Shown: positions 40,638 to 50,699, counted from the stretch's first letter. The stretch: DNA of 64,000 bases from Scatosoma sp045632265 (GCA_045632265.1 JAZQWG010000001.1:1-64000), one strand, 5' to 3'. Numbers and translations are program-made. Notes: a model not told the origin generated them from the sequence alone.

Positions 40638-41531
40638 TTAGCCTTTCAAACTGCCGATAACCATGCCCTTTTCAAAGTATTTTGCAAGGAACGGATAGGT
40701 GAGCAAGATAGGCAACGTGGAAACGACCACCGCCGAATATTTAAGCGATTCGCTGAGCATTGCTTGTTCGTACAAGTTTTCTTGCGATGCGCCGGGACCC
40801 ATCATGCTGTTCATGTCTTGCGTGAGCAAGATGTTGCGAAGCACGAGCTGCAACGTGTATTTTTCTTCCGTTTTCAAGAACATGAGCGCATTGAAATAGT
40901 TATTCCAATACCCAACCATGTAGAACAAAATCATAATCAAAAGCACGGGTTTTGCAAGCGGAAGCACGATACGGAAGAACAAAACGTAATCGTTTGCCCC
41001 GTCAATCGTCGCCGCTTCTTGCAAATCGTAAGGGATAGACGAACTGATATACGTTCTAACGACAATCAAATTCCATACGCTAACCGAGCCGGGCAAGATA
41101 ATCGCCCACACCGTATCCAAAAGTTGCAAGCTGTCCACGATGATATAAAGGGGGATAATACCGCCGCCGAAGAACATCGTGATAACGTACAACGTCATGA
41201 AGAAATTGCGGCCTTTCAAATCCTTTCTCGTAAGCGGGTAAGCGGAAGCAAACGTGAAGAACACGCTTAAGCAAGTACCCAAGAAAGTGTAAAGCACCGT
41301 GTTGAGATAACTGCGCCAAATTTCCGTGTTTTGGAACACTCTTTCATACGATTTCAAGGACGGCTCTACGGGGAACAAAACGACTCTACCCGTGTAAACC
41401 GCCGAGGGGCTGGAAAACGAGCTCGATATAATGTAAACGAGCGGGTACAGCGTGAGAACGCAGTAAATAATAAGGATTGCATAGACGATTGCGCTAAATA
41501 CTACGCCGTCTTTTCTCTTTCTCTTTACCAT
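40638..41531 (-). CDS. Carbohydrate ABC transporter permease, LplC type
   Basis: A 297-residue permease with six helices. It has the CUT1 EAA loop IPYDLQEAATIDGANDYVLFFRIVLPLAKP and an ending YFEKGMVIGSLKG typical of LplC/YtcP proteins. It overlaps the preceding permease gene by seven bases. Together with the LplB-type partner and the upstream binding protein it forms an oligosaccharide importer; the ATPase is not encoded here and is probably a shared MsmX-type protein. Confidence 0.9.
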   Translation of the reverse strand: MVKRKRKDGVVFSAIVYAILIIYCVLTLYPLVYIISSSFSSPSAVYTGRVVLFPVEPSLKSYERVFQNTEIWRSYLNTVLYTFLGTCLSVFFTFASAYPLTRKDLKGRNFFMTLYVITMFFGGGIIPLYIIVDSLQLLDTVWAIILPGSVSVWNLIVVRTYISSSIPYDLQEAATIDGANDYVLFFRIVLPLAKPVLLIMILFYMVGYWNNYFNALMFLKTEEKYTLQLVLRNILLTQDMNSMMGPGASQENLYEQAMLSESLKYSAVVVSTLPILLTYPFLAKYFEKGMVIGSLKG

Positions 41532-42460
41532 AAACTTTCCCCTCCCAACTTCTTTGAAAGGAAGTTTGTAAGCAACAAGAATACCAAGTTAATCAACGTG
41601 TTGAATAACCCTACCGCCGTAGAATAACTCCAGTCTTGGTATCTGGATTTGAATACCAGCTCGTACGTATAGGTCGAGATAATATTTGAAGTTTCACGGT
41701 TCAAGTCCGTTTGCAATAAGTACACTTTTTCAAAGCCGACGGAAAGCAAGTTGCCCACCGCCAAAATGAACATGACGGATGCAATGGGGATAATGTGCGG
41801 GATATTGATATGGCGAATACGTTGCATACGCGAAGCACCGTCAATTTGCGCCGCTTCGTGCAAACAAGGATCAATGCCCGAAAGCGTGCCTACGTAGATA
41901 ATCGCACTCCAACCAACGCCCTGCCAAACGCCCGAAATAACGTACACCCAAGGGAACGCTTTCGCGCTTTCCATAAACGCACGCGGGTTTGCGCCCAAGG
42001 ACACGAGAAGTTTGTTGACAATCCCTCTATCCACGTTCAAGAAGTTGAAGCACATGCTACAAACGACTACCGTGGACACGAAATAAGGCGCGTACGAAAT
42101 CGTTTGAATCGAACGCTTTACTCCCTTTGCTTTCACTTCGTTAAGAAGCAATGCCAAGATGATAGGCAAGGGCGTGTTTACAAGCAACGAATAGATACTG
42201 ATTCTAAACGTGTTGATGAACAAATCTTTGAAAAGATAGCTGTCAAAGAAACGTTCAAAATGCTTGAAGCCTGCCCACTCGCTTCCCATAATGCCCTTGG
42301 ACGGGATATAATCCTTAAACGCAATCACAATCCCGTACATAGGCAAATAATTGAATAAAATCAACAAAATAATCCCAGGCGCAAGCAACGTATATAAACG
42401 CCAGCCCTTATACCAAGGCTTTCCGCTTTTCCGCGCCGTCGTTTTCGTTGGATTTTTCAC
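41525..42460 (-). CDS. Carbohydrate ABC transporter permease, LplB type
   Basis: A 311-residue permease: WRLYTLLAPGIILLILFNYLPMYGIVIAFKDY at the start of the first helix, and the EAA loop DPCLHEAAQIDGASRMQRIRHINIPHI. The reading frame is open far upstream into the oxidoreductase gene. The GTG at 42460, eight bases after AAAGGGG and just past the oxidoreductase stop, is the best start. Confidence 0.88.
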   Translation of the reverse strand: MKNPTKTTARKSGKPWYKGWRLYTLLAPGIILLILFNYLPMYGIVIAFKDYIPSKGIMGSEWAGFKHFERFFDSYLFKDLFINTFRISIYSLLVNTPLPIILALLLNEVKAKGVKRSIQTISYAPYFVSTVVVCSMCFNFLNVDRGIVNKLLVSLGANPRAFMESAKAFPWVYVISGVWQGVGWSAIIYVGTLSGIDPCLHEAAQIDGASRMQRIRHINIPHIIPIASVMFILAVGNLLSVGFEKVYLLQTDLNRETSNIISTYTYELVFKSRYQDWSYSTAVGLFNTLINLVFLLLTNFLSKKLGGESLW

Positions 42461-42479
42461 GGCTTTTTCCCCTTTCGTT

Positions 42480-43781
42480 TTATTTTCTTTCAATGCTTGC
42501 TTTATATTCTTCCATGCAAACGCTTTGTCCACCGTGCAATCTCGAATATTCCGCAGCAAACGCCATAACGTGGCTTTCCACCGAGTTTTCAATCGTCGTC
42601 AAGCAGTTGTTGACGTCGCCGTTTCTTTCCACCGTTTGCAAGAAGTCTGCCACAAGTTTAATATCGCCGCCGCCGTGGCCCGAGAAATCGGTTGCAAGCG
42701 TGCGTACGTCAATCCACTCAAGCGGTTTGCCGTAAACACCTACGCGAATCGTCATATCGTTTTCGTCCGCAATGATGTCGCCAAGCGTACCCATAATTTT
42801 CACTTGTCTACCGCCCGTTCTCGTAAACGCACTCATCGTCAAGTTGCAAATTATGCCGTTTTCCATTACGAGATTAACGACTTGGTGATCCACTACGTCG
42901 TTGTCGCAACGATATACGCATCTACCGTAAGGGCCTTCTTCCAAAGCCTTTTGCAAGCGTTCTACGGTGGGGTTGGTGATAACTTGGCAATAGGGCCAAC
43001 GTCTTAATTTTTCTTCGTCGCTAATGTCAAGCGCCTTGAAATTCTTTATGTAAATCGTTTCGGCGTTGTAGGGACAGCTGTCCTTTACTTTACAATCTTG
43101 CGTACATCTTTCCGTAGAACCTTCGGGTGCGTTTTCCGCTTTGAACAAATGCAAATCGCCGTACGAAGACAACATTTTGCATTTAGAACCGGTAAGCCAG
43201 TAGAAAATATCGAAATCGTGGCACGTCTTTTGCAAAATCATCGGACTGGATTCCTTGCTGTTTCTCCAGTTCCCACGGACAAAGCTGTGCGCTTCGTGCC
43301 AAAATTCTACGTTTTCAATTTGGTTGATTGCAACCACCTTGCCGATTTTGCCGCTGTCCATAATTTCTTTAATTTTTTGGAAATACGCCGTATAGCGAAG
43401 CACGTGCCCAAGCACGATTTTACGGTTGTATTTTTTCGCCAAGTTAGCAAGTTCTACACATTCTTCCGCTACGGGCGAAATGGGCTTTTCAAGCAAAATA
43501 TCATACCCAAGTTCCAACGCCTTTTTCGTGTGTTCGTAGTGATCTCTATCCTGCGTGCAAATGAACATTACGTCGCCGATTTTGCCCTTTGCGAACAATT
43601 CCTCGGGGGAAGTGAAACACATATCTTGGGGCACGTTGAAAAGTTTGGAATACTTTTCGTTTCTTTCGGGGTTAATGTCGCAAAGCGCGCTGATTTGCAA
43701 CACTTCGGGGTGTTCCAACGTATATCTTCCGTATCCTTCCGCGCCTCTTGCGCCCACGCCTAAAATAACTGCTTTAACCAT
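42480..43781 (-). CDS. Gfo/Idh/MocA-family oxidoreductase
   Basis: A 433-residue NAD(P)-dependent enzyme with the Rossmann motif GVGARGAEGYGRY, EKPISPVAEE and the catalytic-type KTCHDFDIFYWLTG. An insertion carries four Cys (CTQDCKVKDSCPYNAETIY), found in a subset of sugar-acting members and possibly structural. It sits between the secreted CBM-like protein and the importer. It may oxidise or epimerise the imported sugar, or act in an NAD-dependent glycosidase-like way; substrate not readable. Confidence 0.85.
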   Translation of the reverse strand: MVKAVILGVGARGAEGYGRYTLEHPEVLQISALCDINPERNEKYSKLFNVPQDMCFTSPEELFAKGKIGDVMFICTQDRDHYEHTKKALELGYDILLEKPISPVAEECVELANLAKKYNRKIVLGHVLRYTAYFQKIKEIMDSGKIGKVVAINQIENVEFWHEAHSFVRGNWRNSKESSPMILQKTCHDFDIFYWLTGSKCKMLSSYGDLHLFKAENAPEGSTERCTQDCKVKDSCPYNAETIYIKNFKALDISDEEKLRRWPYCQVITNPTVERLQKALEEGPYGRCVYRCDNDVVDHQVVNLVMENGIICNLTMSAFTRTGGRQVKIMGTLGDIIADENDMTIRVGVYGKPLEWIDVRTLATDFSGHGGGDIKLVADFLQTVERNGDVNNCLTTIENSVESHVMAFAAEYSRLHGGQSVCMEEYKASIERK

Positions 43782-43806
43782 AATCTATTTTCTTCCTTTT
43801 TGCTTA

Positions 43807-46263
43807 TTAACTAATTTTTTCAATCACGATATTGTCGATGACGATTTTCGAGCCGTCCGCGAACAAGTTGAAAATTTGCAAATAATATTCCCCTTGGCCA
43901 AGCGTGAAGGTATGCTCGAATTGATAGGTTTGTCCCACCGTTTCGCTTCTTCCGCTAAACCAGTTTTCCTTGTTCGTTTGCGCCGTGCCGTTGAACCCTA
44001 CGCAGAAATAGCTGGGTGCGGTGCTCGTCAAAACTTTATAATCAAGCGTCACTTTATATTGTCCGTTAAGCGCAAGTTTGTTGTTGAACAAGAACATAAC
44101 GGTCGGTGCGTTCGTGGTGTTGTCAAGCGTCAACGATTCGCCCTCGATTGCGTTGTCCTTTGCCACCACGCTGTTTGCCACCGTGCTACTTATGAAGCTG
44201 CCCAAAATCATTTTATCGTCAAAGTTGTGGGTGAGTTTCCCGCCAACGACGTCCAAATCACTCAATTTTTGCGTATCCGAAGATGTGACGTTGGTGATCG
44301 TGATATTGTCGATGACGATGATCGAGCCGTCGCCCGCCATATTGAAGATTTGCAAGAACATATCTTCTTTGTTCGCCAACGTAAACGTGTTGCTCCACGT
44401 ATATTTGGTGTCCTTGGCATTGCCCGTGCAATCGAACTTCACGTTGCTTTGATAGCCGTCTTCCATGCTTCTAACGCCCACGTACATATCTTGCGGCGCG
44501 TTGTCGCTCTTAATCATATACTCGAAGCTGACTTTATACGTGCCGCCCGCTTGCAATTTGTCGATGAAATCGTAGAAATACAACGTCGTCGAGCCCGATT
44601 GCTTGCTTTGCAACACAAGCCCATAGCCGTCAAAGTGCGTGTCGTACGTGACACCGCCCCAACCGAACGTATCGATGTTCGTCAAAATGTTTTTGCTGTC
44701 GAAATCTTCCGTCATCATTCCGCCCACCGTTTTAAGCGAATCCATTTCATACGTAGGCGAGAGCATCGTCAACGAGAAATCGTCGATAAGGTATTCGCCT
44801 GCGCCCACCGAGAAGATTTGCAGTTCGTAATCGCTTGCATCCATCAGTTTCATGGCGGGGATATAACACTCGTACGTGCCACCGTCCGTCATCGTGGGGG
44901 TGATTACTTGATATTTAATATCGCCATCGTACCCAAGGCTGGAAAGAGCGCGGAATTGAACGTACAACGCCGAAGGCTTATGCAAAAGTTTCAGCTTAAA
45001 GGAAATGCTGTACGGCATACCGCCCTTGAATTTCAAGCCGGTGAAATACCCGCCTTTCATTTCCGTCGTCTTGTTGTTTACGTACAACGATTTGCCGTTG
45101 ATCGCATCCTTACCCGTCGCAAACGCATCTACGCCCACGTCCGCAGTAATGCCCATATTGTAATCGCTTTCCAATTCGTCGAACGTTTCTTGGAAGGTAT
45201 CGCCCACCTTTTGGAATCTAAAGTTGGAATAAGAAACTACTTCGCCAACCGCTTTGCCAAGTACGATATGGTTTTGTCCCACGCCGCTTGAACCTTCCGA
45301 ATCGCTGTACGGTTTCAAAATACAGCCGACGTATTTTCCTTCCGCAACCGTAGGCACGGTGATGGATTTTCTTCCGTCAAATTCGTTCAAAACGGTCATG
45401 TCCGTGCAATTGCTATTCGTCGTGATAAACCAGCTTATATCCGTATTTGTCAAGTTTACGCCGTCGCCCAAAACCACGTCGTACACCACGCGCAAAGTGC
45501 TGCCAACTGCGTGCGTGCCAGCAATTCTTGCGTTCTTTACGCTCGGTCTATCTTGCAAACGAGTGATGGTGATTTTATCCACTTGCAACTGCGCGCTTTC
45601 TTCGCCGCCGTTGATTAAGAAGATTAAGCTGTAATTTAAGTTTCCGTTATAGCCCGCTTGCGAGCTTGCCGAAAATTCGCCCACCGCTTGTTTTTGTTCG
45701 CCCACTTCACCGCTTGGCAAGTCCATGAAATAGTTGTGTTCAAACCCAACTTTCCACGTTCTATCCGCCGTCAACGTGGTGTAATCCACCGTCACGGTAT
45801 AAAGGGCGTCTTCTACGTAGCGCATGCCCGCAAATTTAATGTAATCGAACGCACCGCCCACTTCGCCGTTTGTCGTCACGACAACCGATTTGCCGTTTGC
45901 GGTGGTTTTGTATTCGTACGTTGCCCCGGGCGCTTCGTCGGGCGCCGTAGTGATTTCGTACGGCTTTAAGCGAGTGTTCGTGATACTTCTGCTCCAATCT
46001 TCCACGTACGTTTCGCCGATGGTAAGCGGTTTAGAAGCATTTACGATTTCCGCCCAGCCCTCGTCTTGGATTTGGGGCAATTTTTGCGATTTCCCAAGGT
46101 TTACTTTCGTGTTGTTATCGTTAAGCAACGCTTCCGCATCTTGCTTAGTTGCTTGGATAGACGATACGCCATAGGCGTTGCCTACCACGCCGCCTACGCA
46201 AAAGGAAATAGACAACAATCCTGCGGCGCACAACGCCGTAATAATTTTACCTTTCTTTTTCAC
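43807..46263 (-). CDS. Secreted multi-domain carbohydrate-binding-like protein
   Basis: An 818-residue exported protein. A hydrophobic signal is followed by an extended low-identity region and at least four beta-sandwich modules of 130-150 residues. Each module ends in a strand like SIIVIDNITITNV, SKIVIDNIVIEKIS or EYLIDDFSLTML, a pattern common in carbohydrate-binding modules of the CBM4/CBM22-like fold. No catalytic domain and no clear cell-wall anchor are seen. By position it probably binds the glycan handled by the neighbouring GH110-like lipoprotein. Binding is inferred from fold-like repeats. Confidence 0.65.
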   Translation of the reverse strand: MKKKGKIITALCAAGLLSISFCVGGVVGNAYGVSSIQATKQDAEALLNDNNTKVNLGKSQKLPQIQDEGWAEIVNASKPLTIGETYVEDWSRSITNTRLKPYEITTAPDEAPGATYEYKTTANGKSVVVTTNGEVGGAFDYIKFAGMRYVEDALYTVTVDYTTLTADRTWKVGFEHNYFMDLPSGEVGEQKQAVGEFSASSQAGYNGNLNYSLIFLINGGEESAQLQVDKITITRLQDRPSVKNARIAGTHAVGSTLRVVYDVVLGDGVNLTNTDISWFITTNSNCTDMTVLNEFDGRKSITVPTVAEGKYVGCILKPYSDSEGSSGVGQNHIVLGKAVGEVVSYSNFRFQKVGDTFQETFDELESDYNMGITADVGVDAFATGKDAINGKSLYVNNKTTEMKGGYFTGLKFKGGMPYSISFKLKLLHKPSALYVQFRALSSLGYDGDIKYQVITPTMTDGGTYECYIPAMKLMDASDYELQIFSVGAGEYLIDDFSLTMLSPTYEMDSLKTVGGMMTEDFDSKNILTNIDTFGWGGVTYDTHFDGYGLVLQSKQSGSTTLYFYDFIDKLQAGGTYKVSFEYMIKSDNAPQDMYVGVRSMEDGYQSNVKFDCTGNAKDTKYTWSNTFTLANKEDMFLQIFNMAGDGSIIVIDNITITNVTSSDTQKLSDLDVVGGKLTHNFDDKMILGSFISSTVANSVVAKDNAIEGESLTLDNTTNAPTVMFLFNNKLALNGQYKVTLDYKVLTSTAPSYFCVGFNGTAQTNKENWFSGRSETVGQTYQFEHTFTLGQGEYYLQIFNLFADGSKIVIDNIVIEKIS

Positions 46264-46275
46264 GTCGTCACCCCC

Positions 46276-48939
46276 TTATGCAAATACAAGCTTATTCATA
46301 TAAGCAGGCGTTCTCATGCTCGTAGGAACGGGGTGTCTTGTCGTGGAATAATACTTCATAATATCGTTCTTATCCGAATCGAACAAGTTGACGGAGAAGG
46401 AAATCGTGCCGCCGCTCGTTGCCAAGTCGGCAAGTCCTTCAATGCTAGCAAACGGGATATACCCTTCGCCACAATAGCCGTCCGCCGTCGTCCAAGTATT
46501 CAAGACGATTCCGTCCGCGTGTTCCAAAACCCAAGGACTCGTTCTTTCAACGACGATTTGCATGCCACCCACTTGTTCCGTTCTGCCACGAAGTTGCAAG
46601 GTGGAATTGTTGCTCATACGAAGCGTAGTCGTTTCTTCATAACTTTCGGTGTCCGTCGTCAAGTAGATTTCTACGCAGTCGCCAAGATAACTCTTATCTT
46701 CCAAGAAGTTCAAGTTTTCGTCCGTGACTTCATAGCTAAAATACAAGCCCGTATCCGAATAGGTCACTTTCACACTTGCCGCAAAATCGCTTGTGGACAA
46801 ATCGTACAGCTCGTTCAAGTTCATGTCCGTGCCGCCCAAAATGTCAAGCGCCGTCGCAACTGCGCCCCAGTCGTTAAGCGAATTGTCGTTTACGTTAATC
46901 ACAGTGCCTTGTTTGCCAATGGAAACGGGATCGGGCGAGCCCAAGATATTGTTCATATCAATCCCTTCGTTGTTTGCCACCGTAATCGTGTTCATATCCA
47001 CGCCCGAGTTGATGAAAATGCCCTTGAAGTTGGAATCGGATCCTTCCACAAGTTTGTTTTTCACAATACTCAAGCCCTTCACGTTGGTCAAAGCAATCGC
47101 CGTATTGTTGCCACCCGAAGTGTATGCGCTTGCGGGCTTATAGAAATAGTTGTTGATCACTTTCGACGCGCCCACGCCTTTTAAGGAAATGCACGCATTT
47201 TTGCTGTAACCAAAATAGTTGTTGTCAATGGTAATATCGTGAAGAACACCCGCATTGCCGATAGACAATTCTCTGCCGTACGCAACGGCGATGATGTCCG
47301 CTTCCGCTCTTGCGCTATTGTCCATAAATTTGTTGTTGCGAATCACTACGTTTTCGGGCGAAATACTTTCATGGAAATCGTTCATTTCCACAATCATCAT
47401 AATCGCGCCGTCCAAAATGTTGGAAAAGACGTTGTTTTCAATCGTCACGTTTCTCGTTTGTACGAGAAGACCTCTATTTCTCTTGTTTCTAATGACGTTG
47501 TTGCGGAAAACAAGCTCGGGTACGCGAGAAGCGTTTGCAAACGCATTGTCAATTTCCAAATCGTCGCTGCCCTCTTCAAACGTGACGACATACCCGTCCG
47601 CTGCAAGTTCCACCGTCTTGATCGTCTTTGTCATCAAAAGTTCCAACGTGTCAATGTCGTTCACTTCGTACACGTCGCCCACTTTGGGTGCAAACGTTTC
47701 GCCGATACCAAGTTCGCTGATAAGCCTTACGCTGCCGTCTTTGTAGATTTGTTTAACGCGCAAGAAATGCCCCGCAATGTTGATAGCGTCGTCGTGCGAG
47801 TTTTCAAATTGCGAGTTGGTGATTACGATTTCCCCCGCGCAATTTTTCAAGTGCAAAATGTCGGCGGTGGACGTCATCAATCTATCCGTTCCCGGTTTAC
47901 AAATCGCTCTAAAATGGTTGAAATACAAATTGTCCGACGTATGCACGCGGATCGCCATACCCTTGCTTGCGTACAAGTTCACGTGTTCAAAATACAAGTT
48001 TTCACAGCTGTGCGCAAACATCGTTTCCCCCATCGTCATCGAGTGCGCCAACACCGTTCTCGTGCCAACGGGCGCATTCGTGATAGACATATTAAAGGAA
48101 ATCTTGATCGTTTGGTCGCCCAAATATTCCACGTCGGAAATCAACTTGTTCGCATTATGTATATACGCAAAGTTCCCTTGATTTCTCGGCAAACCCGTTC
48201 TCGAATTAAATTCCAAATATTCGATAACTTCGATTGTTTCATCAATAGGATAATTGTCGTCCACACGCACGGTGATTTGTCGATTTTCAATGTCGCACGC
48301 CGTCACAACCCCCATCGAGAAGGGCAAGGTTGCCCAGTCGATATTGATATATGCAAATTTCAAGTTCTTGCACTCGGAAACGAAAATGCCCGTAAACTCG
48401 TTGGGCGTACTGTTGAAATACAAGTTGGTGTCATTGCCAAGCACCGTCAAATTGTCAATGCCGTCGATCACCAAGCCGTATTCGTGCGTGTAGGGGTTAA
48501 ACCCTTCGGATACGAACACGTTGCCTTGGGGCATAACGATAAGTTTGGATTTATTTTCTTCCTTTTCCGCCGCCCAGTCGATACACGCTTGCAACGCCGC
48601 CGTGTCGTCGTATAAATCCCCGCCGTTCACGCCAAAGCTTTCCGCGTTGATCACGTAATCGTATGCGGCTTGGTCAACGGGGTATTTCACTTCGTTGTCA
48701 AATTCGTTTTGGCTAAGCCCGATGGTGTTGTACGCCGCCCCCGAATCAAAATCGGGATCGCCGCCGTCACTCGAGCCACCGCCCGAGCCGCTTCCGCCGC
48801 CTTCGCCCGTACCGCCGCCCGTTTGCTCGTTATTCGTGCCATCGCCGTTTCCGTCGCCCGTATCTTTGCCCGAGCACGCACAGCCAAGCGTCACGAACGC
48901 CATACAAATCGCCAGCGCTGCCAACCATTTTTTTGCCAT
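46276..48939 (-). CDS. GH110-like right-handed beta-helix lipoprotein with C-terminal CBM9-like domain
   Basis: An 887-residue surface lipoprotein. Signal peptide with lipobox TLGCAC, a Gly/Ser-rich linker (about 24-65), a beta-helix (about 90-690) with many repeated ...NxxxxxIxNNxF turns, and a C-terminal sandwich (about 710-887) like CBM9 (SYLGDCVEIYLTTD). The beta-helix contains DILHLKNCAGEIVITNSQFE and SHDDAINIAGHFLRV. This resembles GH110 alpha-galactosidases, where a conserved Asp-Asp at this place is catalytic; those cut alpha-1,3-galactose such as blood-group B. Other beta-helix hydrolases or lyases remain possible. Confidence 0.6.
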   Translation of the reverse strand: MAKKWLAALAICMAFVTLGCACSGKDTGDGNGDGTNNEQTGGGTGEGGGSGSGGGSSDGGDPDFDSGAAYNTIGLSQNEFDNEVKYPVDQAAYDYVINAESFGVNGGDLYDDTAALQACIDWAAEKEENKSKLIVMPQGNVFVSEGFNPYTHEYGLVIDGIDNLTVLGNDTNLYFNSTPNEFTGIFVSECKNLKFAYINIDWATLPFSMGVVTACDIENRQITVRVDDNYPIDETIEVIEYLEFNSRTGLPRNQGNFAYIHNANKLISDVEYLGDQTIKISFNMSITNAPVGTRTVLAHSMTMGETMFAHSCENLYFEHVNLYASKGMAIRVHTSDNLYFNHFRAICKPGTDRLMTSTADILHLKNCAGEIVITNSQFENSHDDAINIAGHFLRVKQIYKDGSVRLISELGIGETFAPKVGDVYEVNDIDTLELLMTKTIKTVELAADGYVVTFEEGSDDLEIDNAFANASRVPELVFRNNVIRNKRNRGLLVQTRNVTIENNVFSNILDGAIMMIVEMNDFHESISPENVVIRNNKFMDNSARAEADIIAVAYGRELSIGNAGVLHDITIDNNYFGYSKNACISLKGVGASKVINNYFYKPASAYTSGGNNTAIALTNVKGLSIVKNKLVEGSDSNFKGIFINSGVDMNTITVANNEGIDMNNILGSPDPVSIGKQGTVINVNDNSLNDWGAVATALDILGGTDMNLNELYDLSTSDFAASVKVTYSDTGLYFSYEVTDENLNFLEDKSYLGDCVEIYLTTDTESYEETTTLRMSNNSTLQLRGRTEQVGGMQIVVERTSPWVLEHADGIVLNTWTTADGYCGEGYIPFASIEGLADLATSGGTISFSVNLFDSDKNDIMKYYSTTRHPVPTSMRTPAYMNKLVFA

Positions 48940-48964
48940 TTCTTTCCCTCCGAAAAGTTCCTTT

Positions 48965-50545
48965 TTACGCTCTGTTATAACGTGCGTAAACTGCCGAGTA
49001 AATTTCCTTCAATTTGTTGCTCTTCATTCTGTTCAAGCTGGAAACGTGGTCGTTCCAATCCTTGTCGCTGTTGGGGTTCTTTCTGCCCGTGATGAAGTTT
49101 GCTTCCGCCGACGTCATGTACGTGCCAAGATCCGCTTCCAACAATGCAAGGTCTTGCATTTCTCTCATTTCGTATTGCATGATAGGCAACGGCGTACGCC
49201 AATAAGGCTTGTAAACGTCAAGTTCACGATAAATCTTCTTGTTTTGTTCAGAATTTTCCTTTCTACCAAAATCGGTGAGCACCACAGCCCCGCCAAGCCC
49301 TGCTTGATAGGTCAAGGTCGCGCGGAATTGTTCTCTTTCCATGCCGCTGGGTACGTTAAACGTCCAGCTCGTCTTTTCTTCGTCGTTCCACGACCAGTCT
49401 ACGTTTTCTTCGCCGTACGATTGCAAAATTTCAAAATCCTTGCTGTAGAATACGTCCATCCAACGCACCAACTCACGATAATAGGGGGAAGATTCGTTGA
49501 TGATAAGCGCCGTAGGCGTGCTTTGATAACCGAATTGATAGCACATCTTGTGGCTGTTCACGTTGGACGTCAAAGGTTCCAACGCCGTATAATCGTTATC
49601 CAAGCTGTTGCCTACTACAAGGAAAGCGCCCGACGACGAGAAAGAACCAACCGTGTTGTTTTGTCCCTTGTACGCAAGGTCGGAATCTTTGTTGGAATAC
49701 ATCGAGTTATCCAACAAGCCTTCCGCATACAAACGGTTGCAGTATTTAAGGTATTCTCTATAATTATTCGTTTCGGGTACGTACACGATTTGGTTGGTGT
49801 TGATGTCCACTTCGATACCCGTGGTGGTGTAGCCGAACGCGCTCATCAAGAAGTTCTTCGTGCCGTCGCCGCTAATCAAAGACAAAGGCACTTCGTCCGC
49901 TCTGCCGTTGCCGTTGGGGTCGTTTTGCTTGAATTGCTTCAAAACGTTGTACAACTCGTCCGTCGTCGTGGGCATGGACAAGCCAAGTTCGGTAAGCCAT
50001 GCTTGGTTAATGTATTGCTTCGCCGAATCCCCGCCGTTTTTATCAATGGTCGCAAACGAGTAAATACCGCCGTCCGTAAGCGTGCTTACTCTTCTCATTT
50101 CGGGATATTCCGCCAAGTATTGCTTGTAGTTGGGCGCAAACTCGTTGATCGTAGCGGATAATTCTTTCAAGCTGTCCTTGCTCATGATAATTTCCGAAAG
50201 CGAGTTGGACAAGAAGAATCCGTCAATGCTGTCGTCGTTCCACGCAAGCGCTCTCTTTTCTTGGTACGCCGCCATAGGCACTTCTTCAAAGTCGATGTGG
50301 ATGTTCGTAAGTTCTTCCATCTTCTTGAAGAGTTTCATTTCTTCCCACGAGCCGTGCAACGTGCTCTTGGGCACGAATAATTTAATCGTAACCTTTTCCT
50401 TTACGATTTGGGGATTGTTCGTGTCCGCAATAAAGTTGTTGGGATCGTAAGCCCTTTTCTTTTTGCCACAGGCAGAAGCCATGCCGACGGGTAAAACCAT
50501 CGCCGCCACCAACGCTAAACTGACAATTTTTTTCTTCATGCTCAT
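48965..50545 (-). CDS. Carbohydrate ABC transporter binding lipoprotein, LplA type
   Basis: A 526-residue family-1 solute-binding protein. The signal peptide has lipobox MASAC, followed by NPQIVKEKVTIKLFVPKS, PMAAYQEKRALAWNDDSIDG, an EF-hand-like DPNGNGRADEVPLSL and AFGYTTTGIEV. The size and EF-hand-like calcium loop are typical of LplA-type oligosaccharide binding proteins. First gene of the glycan operon. The start at 50545 follows GGAGG by eight bases. Confidence 0.9.
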   Translation of the reverse strand: MSMKKKIVSLALVAAMVLPVGMASACGKKKRAYDPNNFIADTNNPQIVKEKVTIKLFVPKSTLHGSWEEMKLFKKMEELTNIHIDFEEVPMAAYQEKRALAWNDDSIDGFFLSNSLSEIIMSKDSLKELSATINEFAPNYKQYLAEYPEMRRVSTLTDGGIYSFATIDKNGGDSAKQYINQAWLTELGLSMPTTTDELYNVLKQFKQNDPNGNGRADEVPLSLISGDGTKNFLMSAFGYTTTGIEVDINTNQIVYVPETNNYREYLKYCNRLYAEGLLDNSMYSNKDSDLAYKGQNNTVGSFSSSGAFLVVGNSLDNDYTALEPLTSNVNSHKMCYQFGYQSTPTALIINESSPYYRELVRWMDVFYSKDFEILQSYGEENVDWSWNDEEKTSWTFNVPSGMEREQFRATLTYQAGLGGAVVLTDFGRKENSEQNKKIYRELDVYKPYWRTPLPIMQYEMREMQDLALLEADLGTYMTSAEANFITGRKNPNSDKDWNDHVSSLNRMKSNKLKEIYSAVYARYNRA

Positions 50546-50577
50546 AATAGATTCCTCCATACGTTAACAAAAGTACA

Positions 50578-50605
50578 ATTATATTGTAAATGTTTTTTTT
50601 GTCAC
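50578..50605 (-). promoter_or_regulatory. Promoter of the glycan operon
   Basis: GTGACA (50605-50600), 16 bases, TATAAT (50583-50578). The sub-optimal -35 would suit activation by the divergent AraC protein. Confidence 0.7.
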
Positions 50606-50664
50606 CGTAAATATAAATATTTTTCTTTTATTTGTATATTTTTATACTATTTCCCCTAAAACGT

Positions 50665-50693
50665 TTGACAAAAGCACTTGGGCTGCTTATAAT
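50665..50693 (+). promoter_or_regulatory. Promoter of the glycan-locus araC gene, predicting a leaderless mRNA
   Basis: TTGACA (50665-50670), 17 bases, TATAAT (50688-50693): full consensus. The expected start of transcription, six to seven bases on, coincides with the A of the ATG at 50700. Confidence 0.82.
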
Positions 50694-50699
50694 AAAGCC

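Noticed and set aside
42480..43781. GH109 alpha-N-acetylgalactosaminidase for the Gfo/Idh gene
   Set aside because: Attractive in this glycan context, but the typical GH109 motifs and the export signal are not visible. The general oxidoreductase call is kept.
43555..45291. Plus-strand frame of 578 codons opposite the CBM-like gene
   Set aside because: No ribosome binding site or domain resemblance; codon pattern is the reverse of the true gene. Similar long shadows at 46066-47184, 47239-48615 and 48695-50161 are rejected for the same reason.
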